A DNA stretch of 60,078 nt from Phycisphaerales bacterium (GCA_029260515.1 JAJDDC010000027.1:1-60078); one strand, 5' to 3'. Counted from the stretch's first letter, positions 11,086 to 24,137 are shown. Notes: a model not told the origin generated them from the sequence alone. Made by a program: numbers and translations.

Positions 11086-11625
11086 ATGCCCTCACACCTG
11101 TGGCAGCCCGCGGCCAGCTACGCCGCCTGGGCACACGAGCACGCATACCGCAAGGACGGGAAGACGCCGTACGTCGCGCACACCTTCCGCGTCGCGATGA
11201 CCGTCCGCGACGTCTTCGGGTGCGATGACGAGGCCGCCCTCGCCGGCGCTCTCCTGCACGACACCATCGAGGACACACCCGTCGATTTCGACGACATCGA
11301 CAAGCGCTTCGGGCGCGAGGTCGCACAGATCGTCGCGGCCCTGACCAAGGACATGCGCCTGGTCGAGCCCGAGCGAGAGAAGGCCTACGACGAGCAGCTC
11401 ATGGCCGCGGGCTGGAAGGCCAAGCTGGTCAAGCTCGCCGACACGTACGACAACCTGTCGGATCGACTGGACCAGGGCAAGGAAGGGACGGGCCTGCGGA
11501 AGCTCCGCATCCGGTGCGACCGCTCGATCGCGATCGCGCAGACCGAACCAGACAACGAGCTGCTCGCACGCGGCATCGGGCACGTCCGCGCGCTGCTCGA
11601 GCGCGCCGACGCGGTCAAGCCCTGA
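11086..11625 (+). CDS. Small HD-domain (p)ppGpp hydrolase, MESH1/SpoT-like
   Basis: 179 aa, a stand-alone HD domain of the RelA/SpoT superfamily. It shows AHEHAYRKDGKTPYVAHTFRVA, the metal-binding LLHDTIEDT and KLADTYDNLSD, which together match alarmone 3'-pyrophosphohydrolases. No synthetase, TGS or ACT domain is present. Such small hydrolases clear (p)ppGpp or, in some organisms, NADPH. A strong GGAGGGA ribosome site lies about 9 nt before ATG 11086. It follows the GH35-like gene by 34 bp and is probably cotranscribed with it. Confidence 0.85.
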   Translation: MPSHLWQPAASYAAWAHEHAYRKDGKTPYVAHTFRVAMTVRDVFGCDDEAALAGALLHDTIEDTPVDFDDIDKRFGREVAQIVAALTKDMRLVEPEREKAYDEQLMAAGWKAKLVKLADTYDNLSDRLDQGKEGTGLRKLRIRCDRSIAIAQTEPDNELLARGIGHVRALLERADAVKP

Positions 11626-11640
11626 GGCGGGCATGCCGCC
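11626..11640. terminator. Palindrome after the HD-domain gene
   Basis: GGCGG-GCATG-CCGCC overlaps the last base of the TGA stop and sits between two convergent genes. There is no T-tract. Confidence 0.35.
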
Positions 11641-11658
11641 CCGTCCCCGCCGTCACGT

Positions 11659-12699
11659 TTAGTCCTCGATCTGGCCGAGCCTGCGGTTCATATCCGCCAG
11701 CGCCGCGTCGTACTTGTCGAGGCGCCCGCGCAGCTCGCGCTGCGTGCCTTGCTCGCCCTGGGCGCGGGCGTTGTTCCACTGCGCCTCGACGACCGCGCGT
11801 CGCCTCGCCAGCTCGCCCCGACGCTGCAGCCACGCGCTGGCCGAGCTGCCCGACCGCGCCGAGAACGCCTGCTGGGTCTCCGCGGGACGCGGGTGCGCCA
11901 CACCCCCGACCACCGACTCGCGTGTCGCGCCCGGTCGCCTGGCCGAACCGACGCCGCCGGGCAACGACTCGGGCGGTTCGTTGCCCAGCTCGGCCCGCGT
12001 CCAGTCGTCCAGCGTGAGCCCGCTCCCCAACGCGCCGGAGTTCGGGCGCGCCGGCGCGTGGTCCCGCCGTGCGCGGGCGTGGTAGGCGGACGCGAGCGTT
12101 CTGGGGTTGGGCGTGTTCTGACGCAGGTCGCCGAAGCTGCCGAGGGGGACATCCAACTCGTACGGCTCTTCCTCTCGGATCACACGCACCGCCATCACGT
12201 CTCCCGGGTCGTGCGAAAGGATCAGGGCGCCCAGCTGCGCCGAGTTCCCAACTTCCACGCCCGCGGCCTCGACGATCTGGTCGCCCGGCCTGATGACCTC
12301 GCCCGCGGGGAATCCCTCGACAAGCTGCTCGATACGCGCCTCGCCGGGCGCCCCCAGGTTGAACTGCACGCCCATCCCCGCCCGCGGCGTCGAAACGAAC
12401 CGCGCTATCGCGATCCGGCGCACACGCACGTGCTGCTCCGGGCTCAGGCGCCCCGAGGCGAGCATCGCGTGCAGCTGATCGAGCGTCCCCCAGCCGCCCT
12501 CGATCAGTCGCTGCTCGCTCTGGCGGCGGACCTCGAAGATCGGGTCGTCGAGCGGTGCGATCGCCTCGAAGGCGCCGGGCGCGATCGGCGCACGCCGGGC
12601 CGCCGCCGTGCCGTCCTGCGCGAACGCCGTCGGGCAGAGCACGCCCGCCGCCACGGCGCCCGCGACGATGCCCACCAGGTTCGGAGCAGTGATCTTCAT
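11659..12699 (-). CDS. Secreted PDZ-domain protein
   Basis: 346 aa. The signal peptide MKITAPNLVGIVAGAVAAGV ends near TAFA-QDG. A PDZ domain at about 105-190 shows GMGVQFNLG, FPAGEVIRPGDQIVEAAGVEV and VRVIREEEPYELDVPLG. No protease domain is present, so it is probably a scaffold or an adaptor for envelope proteolysis. The C-terminal third is Arg/Gln-rich and predicted coiled coil (LARRRAVVEAQWNN...RLGQIED). GATAAT lies 8 nt upstream of the ATG with no Shine-Dalgarno. It is the last gene of the leftward run that starts at tpiA, with a 90-bp gap to the kinase, and the -10 suggests its own promoter. Confidence 0.8.
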   Translation of the reverse strand: MKITAPNLVGIVAGAVAAGVLCPTAFAQDGTAAARRAPIAPGAFEAIAPLDDPIFEVRRQSEQRLIEGGWGTLDQLHAMLASGRLSPEQHVRVRRIAIARFVSTPRAGMGVQFNLGAPGEARIEQLVEGFPAGEVIRPGDQIVEAAGVEVGNSAQLGALILSHDPGDVMAVRVIREEEPYELDVPLGSFGDLRQNTPNPRTLASAYHARARRDHAPARPNSGALGSGLTLDDWTRAELGNEPPESLPGGVGSARRPGATRESVVGGVAHPRPAETQQAFSARSGSSASAWLQRRGELARRRAVVEAQWNNARAQGEQGTQRELRGRLDKYDAALADMNRRLGQIED

Positions 12700-12707
12700 A
12701 CGTCCGG

Positions 12708-12713
12708 ATTATC
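12708..12713 (-). promoter_or_regulatory. Candidate -10 element, leaderless start of the PDZ gene
   Basis: GATAAT (minus strand) with 8 nt to the ATG at 12699. Confidence 0.4.
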
Positions 12714-12789
12714 GCCCGCGGCGCCCGCCGACTCCAGAACCAATCACCACGACGCCCGCCCGGGGCTGGTCAGCACGCCCGTTCCGGTC

Positions 12790-13866
12790 TCAGGCGACGA
12801 TCTCGCCCGCCAGACCGGTCGTCAGCCCGTCGGCGTGCTGCTCGAACCAGGCCGCCTTGCGGGCGATCGCGCCCAGGAACGCCGCGGCGGTGTGCGGCCC
12901 GAACCGCCCGGTCGCGGCGACGCCCTGGGCCGCCTCACGCACGAGCGACTCGACCATCAGGTGCGGCAGCGACGCCAGCGCCGCTTCGTCGGTCCCGGGC
13001 CCGCCCGCCCGGGCGTAGCCCCGGAACAGGTCCCGCAGGCGCCCGCGGTCGGGCGCGTCGGTCCACCGCTCGGGCGGCTCGCCGCCGCCGCGGACCAGCG
13101 AGAACTGGAGCAACCCCTGGGCGACGTCGGTCGGGGAGGGTGCGAGGCGGGCGTTGTCGAAGTCGATGACGCCCGCGAGGCGGCCTTGGTTGAAGAGCGT
13201 GTTGCCGGGGTGCCAGTCGCCGTGGACGACGCGGGTGGGGCGCCGATCGAAGCCGATCTCACGCAGGCGCGCGTCCGCCCGGGTGCACAGCTCGTCGAGC
13301 GCGCCGACGGGCTCGGTCGCCGAGGGCGCCACCGAGACGACCCGCGACAGGAGCCGGCGGATCACCGCGATCGGGGTCGCCCGCTCGGGCTCGGGCGCGA
13401 ACCGCGAGGCGAAGCCCTCCAGTGCCCGGTGCATCGTTGCCAGCGCCCGGCCCGCCTGCTCGCCCTGCCCCGCCGACCCGTCGTACGGCGCGCCCTTGAC
13501 GAAACAGAACAGCTCGTAGACATGCCCGTCGAACTGCACCATCGAGTTGTTCCCGTCCCGCGTGCCGATCAGGGGCGCGACCGGGAAGCACACGGCCTCG
13601 AGCGCCAGCTGGACGTCGTGCTGGAACGCGACGCGGAACGGGTCGGCGAACCCCCGACCCCGACGCTTGAGCAGCAGGCGCCCGCGGCCGCACTCGATGA
13701 CCGCCTTCGGGCTCGACGCGTCCCCGGCCCGCAACTCGCGGACGGACGCGACCTTGCCCAGCTCGTAGTGCCCGAGCACGCCCGAGAGCTCGGGCGCGGT
13801 GAAGTCCGTCGGCTCGGGAGCCGCGGCCGCGCCGGTCGTCGCGGTCTGATGCGGGGTGTCGCCCAT
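12790..13866 (-). CDS. Aminoglycoside phosphotransferase-fold kinase (homoserine kinase II-like)
   Basis: 358 aa small-molecule kinase of the APH/choline kinase fold. The catalytic loop VVHGDWHPGNTLF and the metal-binding VIDFDNARLAPSPTD are intact, and the N-lobe has LLLKRRGRGFADP. Both the fold and the HGDWHPGN spelling are close to homoserine kinase type II and related unassigned kinases. The substrate is not deducible, and no threonine genes are nearby. GGAGGAT precedes the ATG by about 5 nt. It is 31 bp downstream of yicC and very likely cotranscribed. Confidence 0.8.
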   Translation of the reverse strand: MGDTPHQTATTGAAAAPEPTDFTAPELSGVLGHYELGKVASVRELRAGDASSPKAVIECGRGRLLLKRRGRGFADPFRVAFQHDVQLALEAVCFPVAPLIGTRDGNNSMVQFDGHVYELFCFVKGAPYDGSAGQGEQAGRALATMHRALEGFASRFAPEPERATPIAVIRRLLSRVVSVAPSATEPVGALDELCTRADARLREIGFDRRPTRVVHGDWHPGNTLFNQGRLAGVIDFDNARLAPSPTDVAQGLLQFSLVRGGGEPPERWTDAPDRGRLRDLFRGYARAGGPGTDEAALASLPHLMVESLVREAAQGVAATGRFGPHTAAAFLGAIARKAAWFEQHADGLTTGLAGEIVA

Positions 13867-13897
13867 CGATCCTCCGCCCGCGCCGCCGCGCCCGCAC

Positions 13898-14776
13898 TCA
13901 CTCCACGTTCTGGACCTGCTCCTTGATCCGGTCGATCGAGCCCTTGATCTCGACGATCAGACGCGCGATCCGCGCGTCCGGGCTCTTGGAGGCGATCGTG
14001 TTCGCCTCGCGGAGCATCTCCTGTGCCAGGAAATCGAGCGTCCGCCCCAGCGGGCGCTCGTCGTCCGACGCGAGCAGATCCTCGAAGTGCGACATGTGCT
14101 CGCGCAGCCGCGCGACCTCCTCGGCGATGTCCGACTTCTCGGCGTACACCGCGATCTCGCGCACAAGGTCCGCCGGTTCGGCGCCCACGTCCGACCCGTC
14201 GAGCAACGTCTGGATCCGTTCCTGGAGCCGGCGCTCGTAGTCCGCGACCACGCCCGGCGCCAGGCGGTCGATCTCCTCGAGCCGCTGCGTGATCTCGCGC
14301 CGGTACATCAGCAGTTCCTCGCTCAGGGCCATCCCCTCGCGCTTGCGCATCGCCTGGAGGTGGTCGATCGCCTTGCCCAGCAGCGGGAGCACCGTCTTGC
14401 GGGCGTTCGCCAGGCGTTCCTCCTCGCTCGTCGAGGGCACGAGCACGCCGGGCAGGGTCAGCAGGACCGAGAGGTCCGCGTCCGCCCCGCCCGCGACGTC
14501 CTTGAGCTGGCTCATGTACTTGTCGAGGGCCGCGCGGTTGATCTCGTGGGCGGCGCCCTCGCCCGTCTCTGCGCACTTGACCGTCAGCGTGATCGTGCCC
14601 CGCCCGAGCCGCTTGCGCAGCGCCGCGTCCAGCTCGGGCTCGAGGCCCTGGAGGGTCTCGGGCAGGCGGAGCACAACCTTGCAGTACTTGTTGTTGACCG
14701 ATCGGACCTCGACGGAGAAATGCGCGCCGTCATGGTCGCCCGACGCGTCGCCGAATCCCGTCATGCTGCGGATCAT
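13898..14776 (-). CDS. YicC/YloC-family endoribonuclease
   Basis: 292 aa, full length. It begins with the family signature MIRSMTGFGDA and continues VEVRSVNNKY. The C-terminal DUF1732 part has EVARLREHMSHFEDLL, PLGRTLDFLAQEMLREANTI and IKGSIDRIKEQVQNVE. Members are stress-related endoribonucleases; YicC of E. coli acts on the small RNA RyhB. The ATG at 14776 has AGGAG at the right distance. It lies in the tpiA-secG-yicC-kinase run. Confidence 0.92.
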   Translation of the reverse strand: MIRSMTGFGDASGDHDGAHFSVEVRSVNNKYCKVVLRLPETLQGLEPELDAALRKRLGRGTITLTVKCAETGEGAAHEINRAALDKYMSQLKDVAGGADADLSVLLTLPGVLVPSTSEEERLANARKTVLPLLGKAIDHLQAMRKREGMALSEELLMYRREITQRLEEIDRLAPGVVADYERRLQERIQTLLDGSDVGAEPADLVREIAVYAEKSDIAEEVARLREHMSHFEDLLASDDERPLGRTLDFLAQEMLREANTIASKSPDARIARLIVEIKGSIDRIKEQVQNVE

Positions 14777-14840
14777 GCGCCGCTCCTGTGCCGGACGCGT
14801 CGCGGCGCCGGGATGCTGAGTCTAACGGGAGCTGGCGGGA

Positions 14841-15353
14841 TCAGGGCGCGTCGTCGTCGGCTGCGTCATCGCTCGGCGCGTCGTCGCCCGCGGCGGGCGT
14901 GCCGCCCTCGGGCCCGCCCGGCTGGTCATCACCCGGATCGCCTGTGTCCTGCTCGCCGGAGTCCTCGGCGCCGCCCTCTTCCGCGGCCATGTCGTCGGTC
15001 GCGCCATCATCGCCCGTCTCGGCGTTGGGATCCACGCCGGCGCCGCCCGGCGCCTGGATGCCGGGCGTCGAGGGCGCGGCCTCGGCTGGTCTGGCCGCGA
15101 AGTTGAGCCCGACGGCGACGCTCAGGTAGAGGACGAACATGACGATGGTGGCGATCGTGAGCGCATCGCCTGTTTTCGCGCCGAACGCCGTCTGCCCAGA
15201 GCCCGCGCCCCCGCCCGCCCCGAACGCCCCGCTCAGCCCGCCGCCCTGGGGGCGCTGGATGAGCACGGTCAGGATGAGCACGAGGCAGACGAGCAGGAAG
15301 AGTGCCGTGAGCGCCGAGACGGCCCAGTACGCCATGCCGAGTGTGAGGACCAT
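14841..15353 (-). CDS. secG: Preprotein translocase subunit SecG with acidic tail
   Basis: 170 aa. Two membrane helices (about 5-30 and 68-88) flank the conserved VLIQRPQGGGLSGAFG motif of SecG, which assists SecYEG protein export. The family is usually 75-120 aa. Here about 75 residues are added after the second helix, rich in Asp, Glu, Gly and Pro and probably disordered. GAGGGAA precedes the start. Placement directly after tpiA is common in bacteria and supports the call. Confidence 0.9.
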   Translation of the reverse strand: MVLTLGMAYWAVSALTALFLLVCLVLILTVLIQRPQGGGLSGAFGAGGGAGSGQTAFGAKTGDALTIATIVMFVLYLSVAVGLNFAARPAEAAPSTPGIQAPGGAGVDPNAETGDDGATDDMAAEEGGAEDSGEQDTGDPGDDQPGGPEGGTPAAGDDAPSDDAADDDAP

Positions 15354-15450
15354 GCGTTCCCTCTGCTGCGAAGGGCGCCGATACGCGGCGCGGGGGGGAT
15401 CGTAGGCCCCCGAGGGCCGGATCCAGAAGCCTCTGTGGGGAAGCCGGGCC

Positions 15451-16230
15451 TCAGGATTCCGCCGCGGCCCGGACGATGGCGGCGAAATCGGCCGCCTTCA
15501 GCGACGCCTCGCCGATCAGCCCGCCATCAACATCCTCCCGGGCGAGCAGCTCCGCCGCGTTCGACGGCTTCATCGACCCGCCGTAGATGATCCGCATCGC
15601 CCCAGCAGCGGCCTGTCCGTGCATCGATCCGACCAGGGCGCGCAGCTTGGCGTGCGCGTCCTGGGCGTCGTCCGGGGTCGCTGTCCTGCCCGTGCCGATC
15701 GCCCAGACGGGCTCGTACGCGATCGTGACCCGCCCGAGCACGTCGGCGCGCAGCTCGGCGAGCGCGGCCCGGGCCTGGCGTGCGTTGATCGCGTCGGTCT
15801 GCCCCGCCTCGCGCTGCTCGAGCGTCTCGCCCACGCAGACGACGACCTCGAGGCCGGCGTCGAGGGCCGCCCGCGTCTTGGCGGCGACCAGGGCGTCGTC
15901 CTCGCCGATGACGTGCCGGCGCTCGGAGTGCCCGGTGAGGACGGCGTGCACGCCGCTGTCGAGGAGCATCGCCGCCGACACCTCGCCCGTGTACGCGCCG
16001 TTCTCCCGGTCGCTGACGTCCTGGGCGCCCAGCTTCACGCGCTTGCCCGCCTTGTCGAGCGCCTCGCGGACGGTCAGCAGGTACGGGAACGGCACGAACA
16101 CCGCGGCCTCGACGCCCTCGACGTCCGCGAGGTGTTCGCACACGCCCGCCGCCAGCTCGCGGGCGCCGGCGCGGTCTGTATTCATCTTCCAGTTTCCGCC
16201 GACGTAGGGGGTGCGCGAGCTGGTGGGCAT
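15451..16230 (-). CDS. tpiA: Triosephosphate isomerase
   Basis: Interconverts dihydroxyacetone phosphate and glyceraldehyde-3-phosphate. 259 aa, full length. Catalytic residues are all visible: Lys15 in GGNWKMN, the His of LTGHSERR and the Glu of AYEPVWAIGTG. The phosphate loop IIYGGSMKPSNA is also present. The start at 16230 is fixed by the MPTSSRTPYVGGNWKMN N-terminus and by GGAGAA 5 nt upstream. The open frame continues far upstream (to 17205) but that is a shadow of the flavoprotein gene. First gene of the leftward tpiA-secG-yicC run. Confidence 0.97.
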   Translation of the reverse strand: MPTSSRTPYVGGNWKMNTDRAGARELAAGVCEHLADVEGVEAAVFVPFPYLLTVREALDKAGKRVKLGAQDVSDRENGAYTGEVSAAMLLDSGVHAVLTGHSERRHVIGEDDALVAAKTRAALDAGLEVVVCVGETLEQREAGQTDAINARQARAALAELRADVLGRVTIAYEPVWAIGTGRTATPDDAQDAHAKLRALVGSMHGQAAAGAMRIIYGGSMKPSNAAELLAREDVDGGLIGEASLKAADFAAIVRAAAES

Positions 16231-16587
16231 CGTGTTCTCCGGTGGGGACGACGAGTATAGAGACGCGGGTGTGAGGCCCGAGAACAGACGGCCGCTGTGC
16301 GCTGTCGGGCGTCGTGGGCGCCGAACGCTTGGGTGCCGGGCGACGCGGCGGTAGTGTGGCGGGGCGCGACGCCCGAGCCTCGACGATCCGCGCGAGTGGG
16401 CGCCGGCGACCGCCGGCCGCACGCCTGGCGCCCGGCACGTCTCTCCCCGCCGGCGGGGACAGACGCGGCACACACCGGGGGAGCGCGGGTCGTGGGCCCG
16501 GGGCCGAACACCCCGGGCTCGTTTTCTGCGCGGTGTCGCTGTCTCCGGGATCGGGCGGATCGCGCATGACTCGCGGCGCCCAGAGTC
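16231..16587. other. 357-bp divergent intergenic region
   Basis: It separates tpiA from the halogenase-like gene. It holds the tpiA -10 and several GC palindromes (for example CCCCGCCGGCGGGG near 16445-16458). I see no gene, no RNA and no repeat shared with elsewhere in the window. Confidence 0.5.
16254..16259 (-). promoter_or_regulatory. Candidate -10 element of the tpiA promoter
   Basis: TATACT on the minus strand lies 23 nt before the tpiA ATG. Transcription would start about 17 nt before the ATG, just upstream of the GGAGAA ribosome site. Confidence 0.45.
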
Positions 16588-18429
16588 TTGTGGGTTGTCG
16601 TGGCGGCCTGTTATGGTGCCGGGGCTGCCCGCGACAGCAGTCCCTACACAAGCCGGAGCCACGAAATCGACACACCACCCGGAGATACCTGCGACGTGCT
16701 CATCGTCGGCGGCGGGCCCGCGGGCGCGACCGCCGCGACGCTCCTGCGGAAGTACAACCCCGATCTCTCGGTCCGGATCGTCGAGAAGGCCCGGTTCCCG
16801 CGCGAGCACATCGGCGAATCCCAGCTGCCCGTCATCGGCGCGATCCTCGACGAGATGGGTGTCTGGGAAAAGGTCGAGGCGGCGAACTTCCCAATCAAGC
16901 TCGGTGCATCGTTCACCTGGGGCAAGGACCACGACGAGTGGGACTTCGACTTCTACCCGCCCGAGGAGTTCGCCGACGAACCCCGCCCGGCGAGATTCGA
17001 GGGCCAGCGTCGGTTCACGGCGTTCCAGGTCGAGCGGTCGATCTACGACCAGATCCTCCTCGACCACGCCCGCGCGTGCGGCGTCGAGGTTCACGAGGAC
17101 ACCATGGTCCGCGCCGTGCATGCCGAGGGCGACCGCATCGAAGCGCTCGAGCTCGACTCCGGCCGGCGCCTCCACGCCCGCCACTACATCGACGCGACCG
17201 GTCACTCGGCCCTAATCCGCAAGGCGATGGGCGTCGGGAGCGTTGCGCCCAAGCAGCTGCGGAACATCGCGATCTGGGACTACTACGACAACGCGAAATG
17301 GGCCGTGGAGATCGGCGTCGGCGGCACGCGCATCCAGGTCCGTTCGCTGCCCTACGGCTGGGTCTGGTTCATCCCGCTCGGGCCGTCACGCGCCTCGGTC
17401 GGCCTCGTCTGCCCCAGCGACTACTACAAGGACTCGGGACTCACCCCCGACCGGCTCTTCCGCAAGGCCCTCGAAGACCAGCCCTTCGTCACGGGGCTGC
17501 TCCAGGACGCGGCCAGCTCGACGGGCGGGAAGGTCGGGACGACCAAGAACTGGTCGCACCTGGCCGATCGCCTCGCGGGCGAGAACTGGTGGATCTGCGG
17601 CGAGGCCGCGGGCTTCGCCGACCCGATCCTCTCGGCCGGCATGTCGCTCGCGCACGGCACGGCCCGCGAGGTCGCGTACTCCATCCTCGAGCTCGAACGG
17701 GGCGAACTCGACCCGGCCTGGATCAGGCAGCGATACGACGAGAAGGGGCGTCGCAACATCAACCAGCACATCCGATTCGCGGAGTACTGGTACGCGGCCA
17801 ACAGCTGCTTCTCCGACTTGAAGGATCACTGCAAGGCGATCGCCCGCGACGCCGGCCTCCGCCTCAGCCCCGCGCAGGCGTGGCGTTGGCTCGCCCAGGG
17901 TGGCTTCACGAACCAGAACCTCGCCGCCGCCGGCCTCGGCTCGTTCGACCTCGGCTCGGGCAAGCGCCTGATAGAACAGTTCACGGGCAGGTCCTCGGGC
18001 TTCACGCTCGTCAAGTTCAACAAGTTCCAGCTGAACCTGACAGGCGCACAGGAAGCCGAGGAGGCCGACCTCAAGGACGGGCGGATCGAGCGGGTCCCGT
18101 GCTACCGGCGCGGCGACGCGATCCTCCCGCTCACGGGCGCCTGGAAAACCGTGGTCGAGGCGCTGCGGCACGAATCCGACCTCGAGACGATCCACGCCAT
18201 GCTGGCCCGGCACGCGGGCAAGATCGGCGCGGGGGCGCCGTACGTTGTCCGGTGCATGCAGGTGCTCGAGGCGATGCTCGTTGATGGCTGGGTGCTGGCG
18301 AGCGTGGACAAGAAACGCCCGCTGATGCGCCACAGCCGCAGCTCGGACCGTCTGATCCGATCGGCCCAGGACGCCGACGCGGCGCTCGAGAACGCGAAGG
18401 GCGCCGTGCGGTTCCCGGATCAAGCCTGA
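16588..18429 (+). CDS. Flavin-dependent halogenase-like FAD oxidoreductase
   Basis: Up to 613 aa. The FAD-binding motif VLIVGGGPAGATAATLL is followed by PREHIGESQLPV, matching the HIGESLLP motif of tryptophan/pyrrole halogenases and their relatives. The halogenase-type W-x-W-x-I-P motif is present as GWVWFIPLG, and the second FAD motif as CGEAAGFADPILSAGMSLA. About 200 C-terminal residues follow. No reductase or biosynthetic cluster is adjacent, so substrate and even halogenation are inference. The start is uncertain. TTG 16588 is listed; GTG 16696, with GGAG 11 nt upstream, would begin right at the FAD strand. TTGTGG-N18-TATGGT at 16588-16617 could be a promoter, which would favour 16696. 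Confidence 0.75.
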   Translation: MWVVVAACYGAGAARDSSPYTSRSHEIDTPPGDTCDVLIVGGGPAGATAATLLRKYNPDLSVRIVEKARFPREHIGESQLPVIGAILDEMGVWEKVEAANFPIKLGASFTWGKDHDEWDFDFYPPEEFADEPRPARFEGQRRFTAFQVERSIYDQILLDHARACGVEVHEDTMVRAVHAEGDRIEALELDSGRRLHARHYIDATGHSALIRKAMGVGSVAPKQLRNIAIWDYYDNAKWAVEIGVGGTRIQVRSLPYGWVWFIPLGPSRASVGLVCPSDYYKDSGLTPDRLFRKALEDQPFVTGLLQDAASSTGGKVGTTKNWSHLADRLAGENWWICGEAAGFADPILSAGMSLAHGTAREVAYSILELERGELDPAWIRQRYDEKGRRNINQHIRFAEYWYAANSCFSDLKDHCKAIARDAGLRLSPAQAWRWLAQGGFTNQNLAAAGLGSFDLGSGKRLIEQFTGRSSGFTLVKFNKFQLNLTGAQEAEEADLKDGRIERVPCYRRGDAILPLTGAWKTVVEALRHESDLETIHAMLARHAGKIGAGAPYVVRCMQVLEAMLVDGWVLASVDKKRPLMRHSRSSDRLIRSAQDADAALENAKGAVRFPDQA

Positions 18430-18438
18430 GACGCGGTC

Positions 18439-18444
<6 letters not shown>
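18424..18444. terminator. Perfect hairpin holding both stop codons (flavoprotein/pckA)
   Basis: GCCTGAGAC (18424-18432) pairs with GTCTCAGGC (18436-18444) around GCG. The TGA of the flavoprotein lies in the left arm and the pckA stop in the right arm, so it could serve both strands. No T-tract. Confidence 0.5.
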
Positions 18445-20034
<1,590 letters not shown>

Positions 20035-20051
20035 GTCGTACTCCTGCGTCG

Positions 20052-20074
20052 AAAAAAACACCCGCGTGGGCGGG
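20052..20074 (-). terminator. Intrinsic terminator in the pckA leader (candidate attenuator)
   Basis: On the minus strand: CCCGC-CCAC-GCGGG, then TG and seven T. It ends about 17 nt before the pckA ATG and directly before the ribosome site. Any pckA promoter must lie upstream, so transcripts have to read through it. Confidence 0.6.
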
Positions 20075-20195
20075 GTGGTCGATCCATCGGTCTGCCCGGG
20101 ACGGGCCCCGGGGGCGGCCGTTGACTGTCTATCGGCTGCCCCCGTACCGTAGGGCTCAGAACGTCCGCCCGGCCTGCCCGGGGGGGCGAGAATAC

Positions 20196-20270
20196 GGTGG
20201 TCATAGCTCAGTTGGTTAGAGCACCTGGTTGTGGTCCAGGAGGTCGCGGGTTCGATCCCCGTTGACCACC
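20196..20270 (+). tRNA. tRNA-His (GTG anticodon)
   Basis: 75-nt cloverleaf. Acceptor GTGGTCA/TGACCAC, D-arm TAGCTCAGTTGGTTAGAGC, anticodon arm CCTGG-TTGTGGT-CCAGG with GTG, T-arm GCGGG-TTCGATC-CCCGT. It has the extra 5' G (20196) opposite C73 (20270) that marks histidine tRNAs. CCA is not encoded. Opposite strand to pckA and the fructosamine kinase. Confidence 0.97.
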
Positions 20271-20279
20271 CTTTGCAGC

Positions 20280-20301
20280 GCCCGCCCCGCCCGGGGCGGG
20301 C
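20280..20301 (+). terminator. Strong hairpin after tRNA-His
   Basis: GCCCGCCCCG and CGGGGCGGGC (10-bp arms, CC centre) begin 10 nt after the tRNA. It lacks a T-run but probably ends or trims the tRNA transcript. It lies between the convergent tRNA and kinase genes. Confidence 0.5.
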
Positions 20302-20350
20302 GTCGTCGTACCGGGGCCCCCCGGGCGGCCTGCTCGGGTCGCCGACGGGT

Positions 20351-21208
20351 CTAGCACCCCAGGCGGGCGACGATCCGCTCGACCTCACCCGCGTACCCCC
20401 CGCCGAATAGGCGGGCGTGGACCAGCAGCGGGTACAGGTTGTACAGGTCCTTGCGTGTCTCCCAGAAGCCCTTCTCGATCGGGCGGCGCTGGTCGTACCG
20501 CGCCCAGAACGACGCCCCGACGCCCCCCATCAGGTCGATGAACGCCAGCTCGATCTCGGCGTCGGCGAAGCACACCGCCGGGTCGATCAGGGCCGCGACG
20601 CGTCCGTCGTGCCAGAGCACGTTGCCCGACCAGCAGTCGCCGTGGATCAGCGAGGCGGTGCGGGTCCCGTCGATCCACCGGTCCAGCCGCCCCGCGAGCG
20701 TCTCGAGACGCGTCATCAGCGACCGGGTAATCCGCCCGTGATTCAGCGCCCCGCGTCCCATCGCCAGCAGGCGGTGCTCGCAGAAGAACGCGGCCCATGT
20801 CCCGGTCCACGTGTTTGGCTGCCGCAGCGGCCCGATGAGCGTGTCGCGCTCGAAGCCGAAGCGGTCGCTCGTCACGGCGTGCAGATCCGCGAGCAGGTCC
20901 GCCAGTTCAGCCTCGCCCGCGTCGGACCTCCGCCCGTCGTTCTCGATATGCCCCATCACCAGCAGCGTCGGCTCGGCGTGGTACACCTCCGGCACAGGCA
21001 GCGACGACAGACGCCGCAGCTCACGCAGCATGTCCCCCTCGACATCGAGCGTCGCGTTCGGTCCGTCGCCGAGCTTCGCGACCACGCGCGAGCCGTCATC
21101 CAGCTCGACGAGCCGGACATCGCCCACGCACCCGCCCGCGAGGCGTGACGTCCGCGCCACTGTTCTGCCGAGCGCCGTTCCGATCCGTTCTTCGACCGTT
21201 CGATCCAC
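20351..21208 (-). CDS. Fructosamine-3-kinase family protein
   Basis: 285 aa kinase that in this family phosphorylates sugars attached to protein amines (deglycation). Motifs: the N-lobe VAKLGD, the catalytic LIHGDCWSGNVLW and the metal-binding LIDPAVCFADAEIELAF. Also DLYNLYPLLVHARLFGGGY near the C-terminus. The spelling HGDxWSGN followed by IDPAVxxxxxEIELA separates it from aminoglycoside kinases. It starts 1 nt after the gyrB stop codon, so translation is probably coupled to gyrB. ATG at 21208. Confidence 0.88.
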   Translation of the reverse strand: MDRTVEERIGTALGRTVARTSRLAGGCVGDVRLVELDDGSRVVAKLGDGPNATLDVEGDMLRELRRLSSLPVPEVYHAEPTLLVMGHIENDGRRSDAGEAELADLLADLHAVTSDRFGFERDTLIGPLRQPNTWTGTWAAFFCEHRLLAMGRGALNHGRITRSLMTRLETLAGRLDRWIDGTRTASLIHGDCWSGNVLWHDGRVAALIDPAVCFADAEIELAFIDLMGGVGASFWARYDQRRPIEKGFWETRKDLYNLYPLLVHARLFGGGYAGEVERIVARLGC

Positions 21209-21209
21209 G

Positions 21210-24050
<2,841 letters not shown>

Positions 24051-24137
24051 GTTATTCTGGGCGCCGGGCCCCTCCTCGCACGAACCCCTGCACGGGCCCC
24101 GATCCGGGCCTCATCTCGGGCCCCGACGAGGGCGTGC

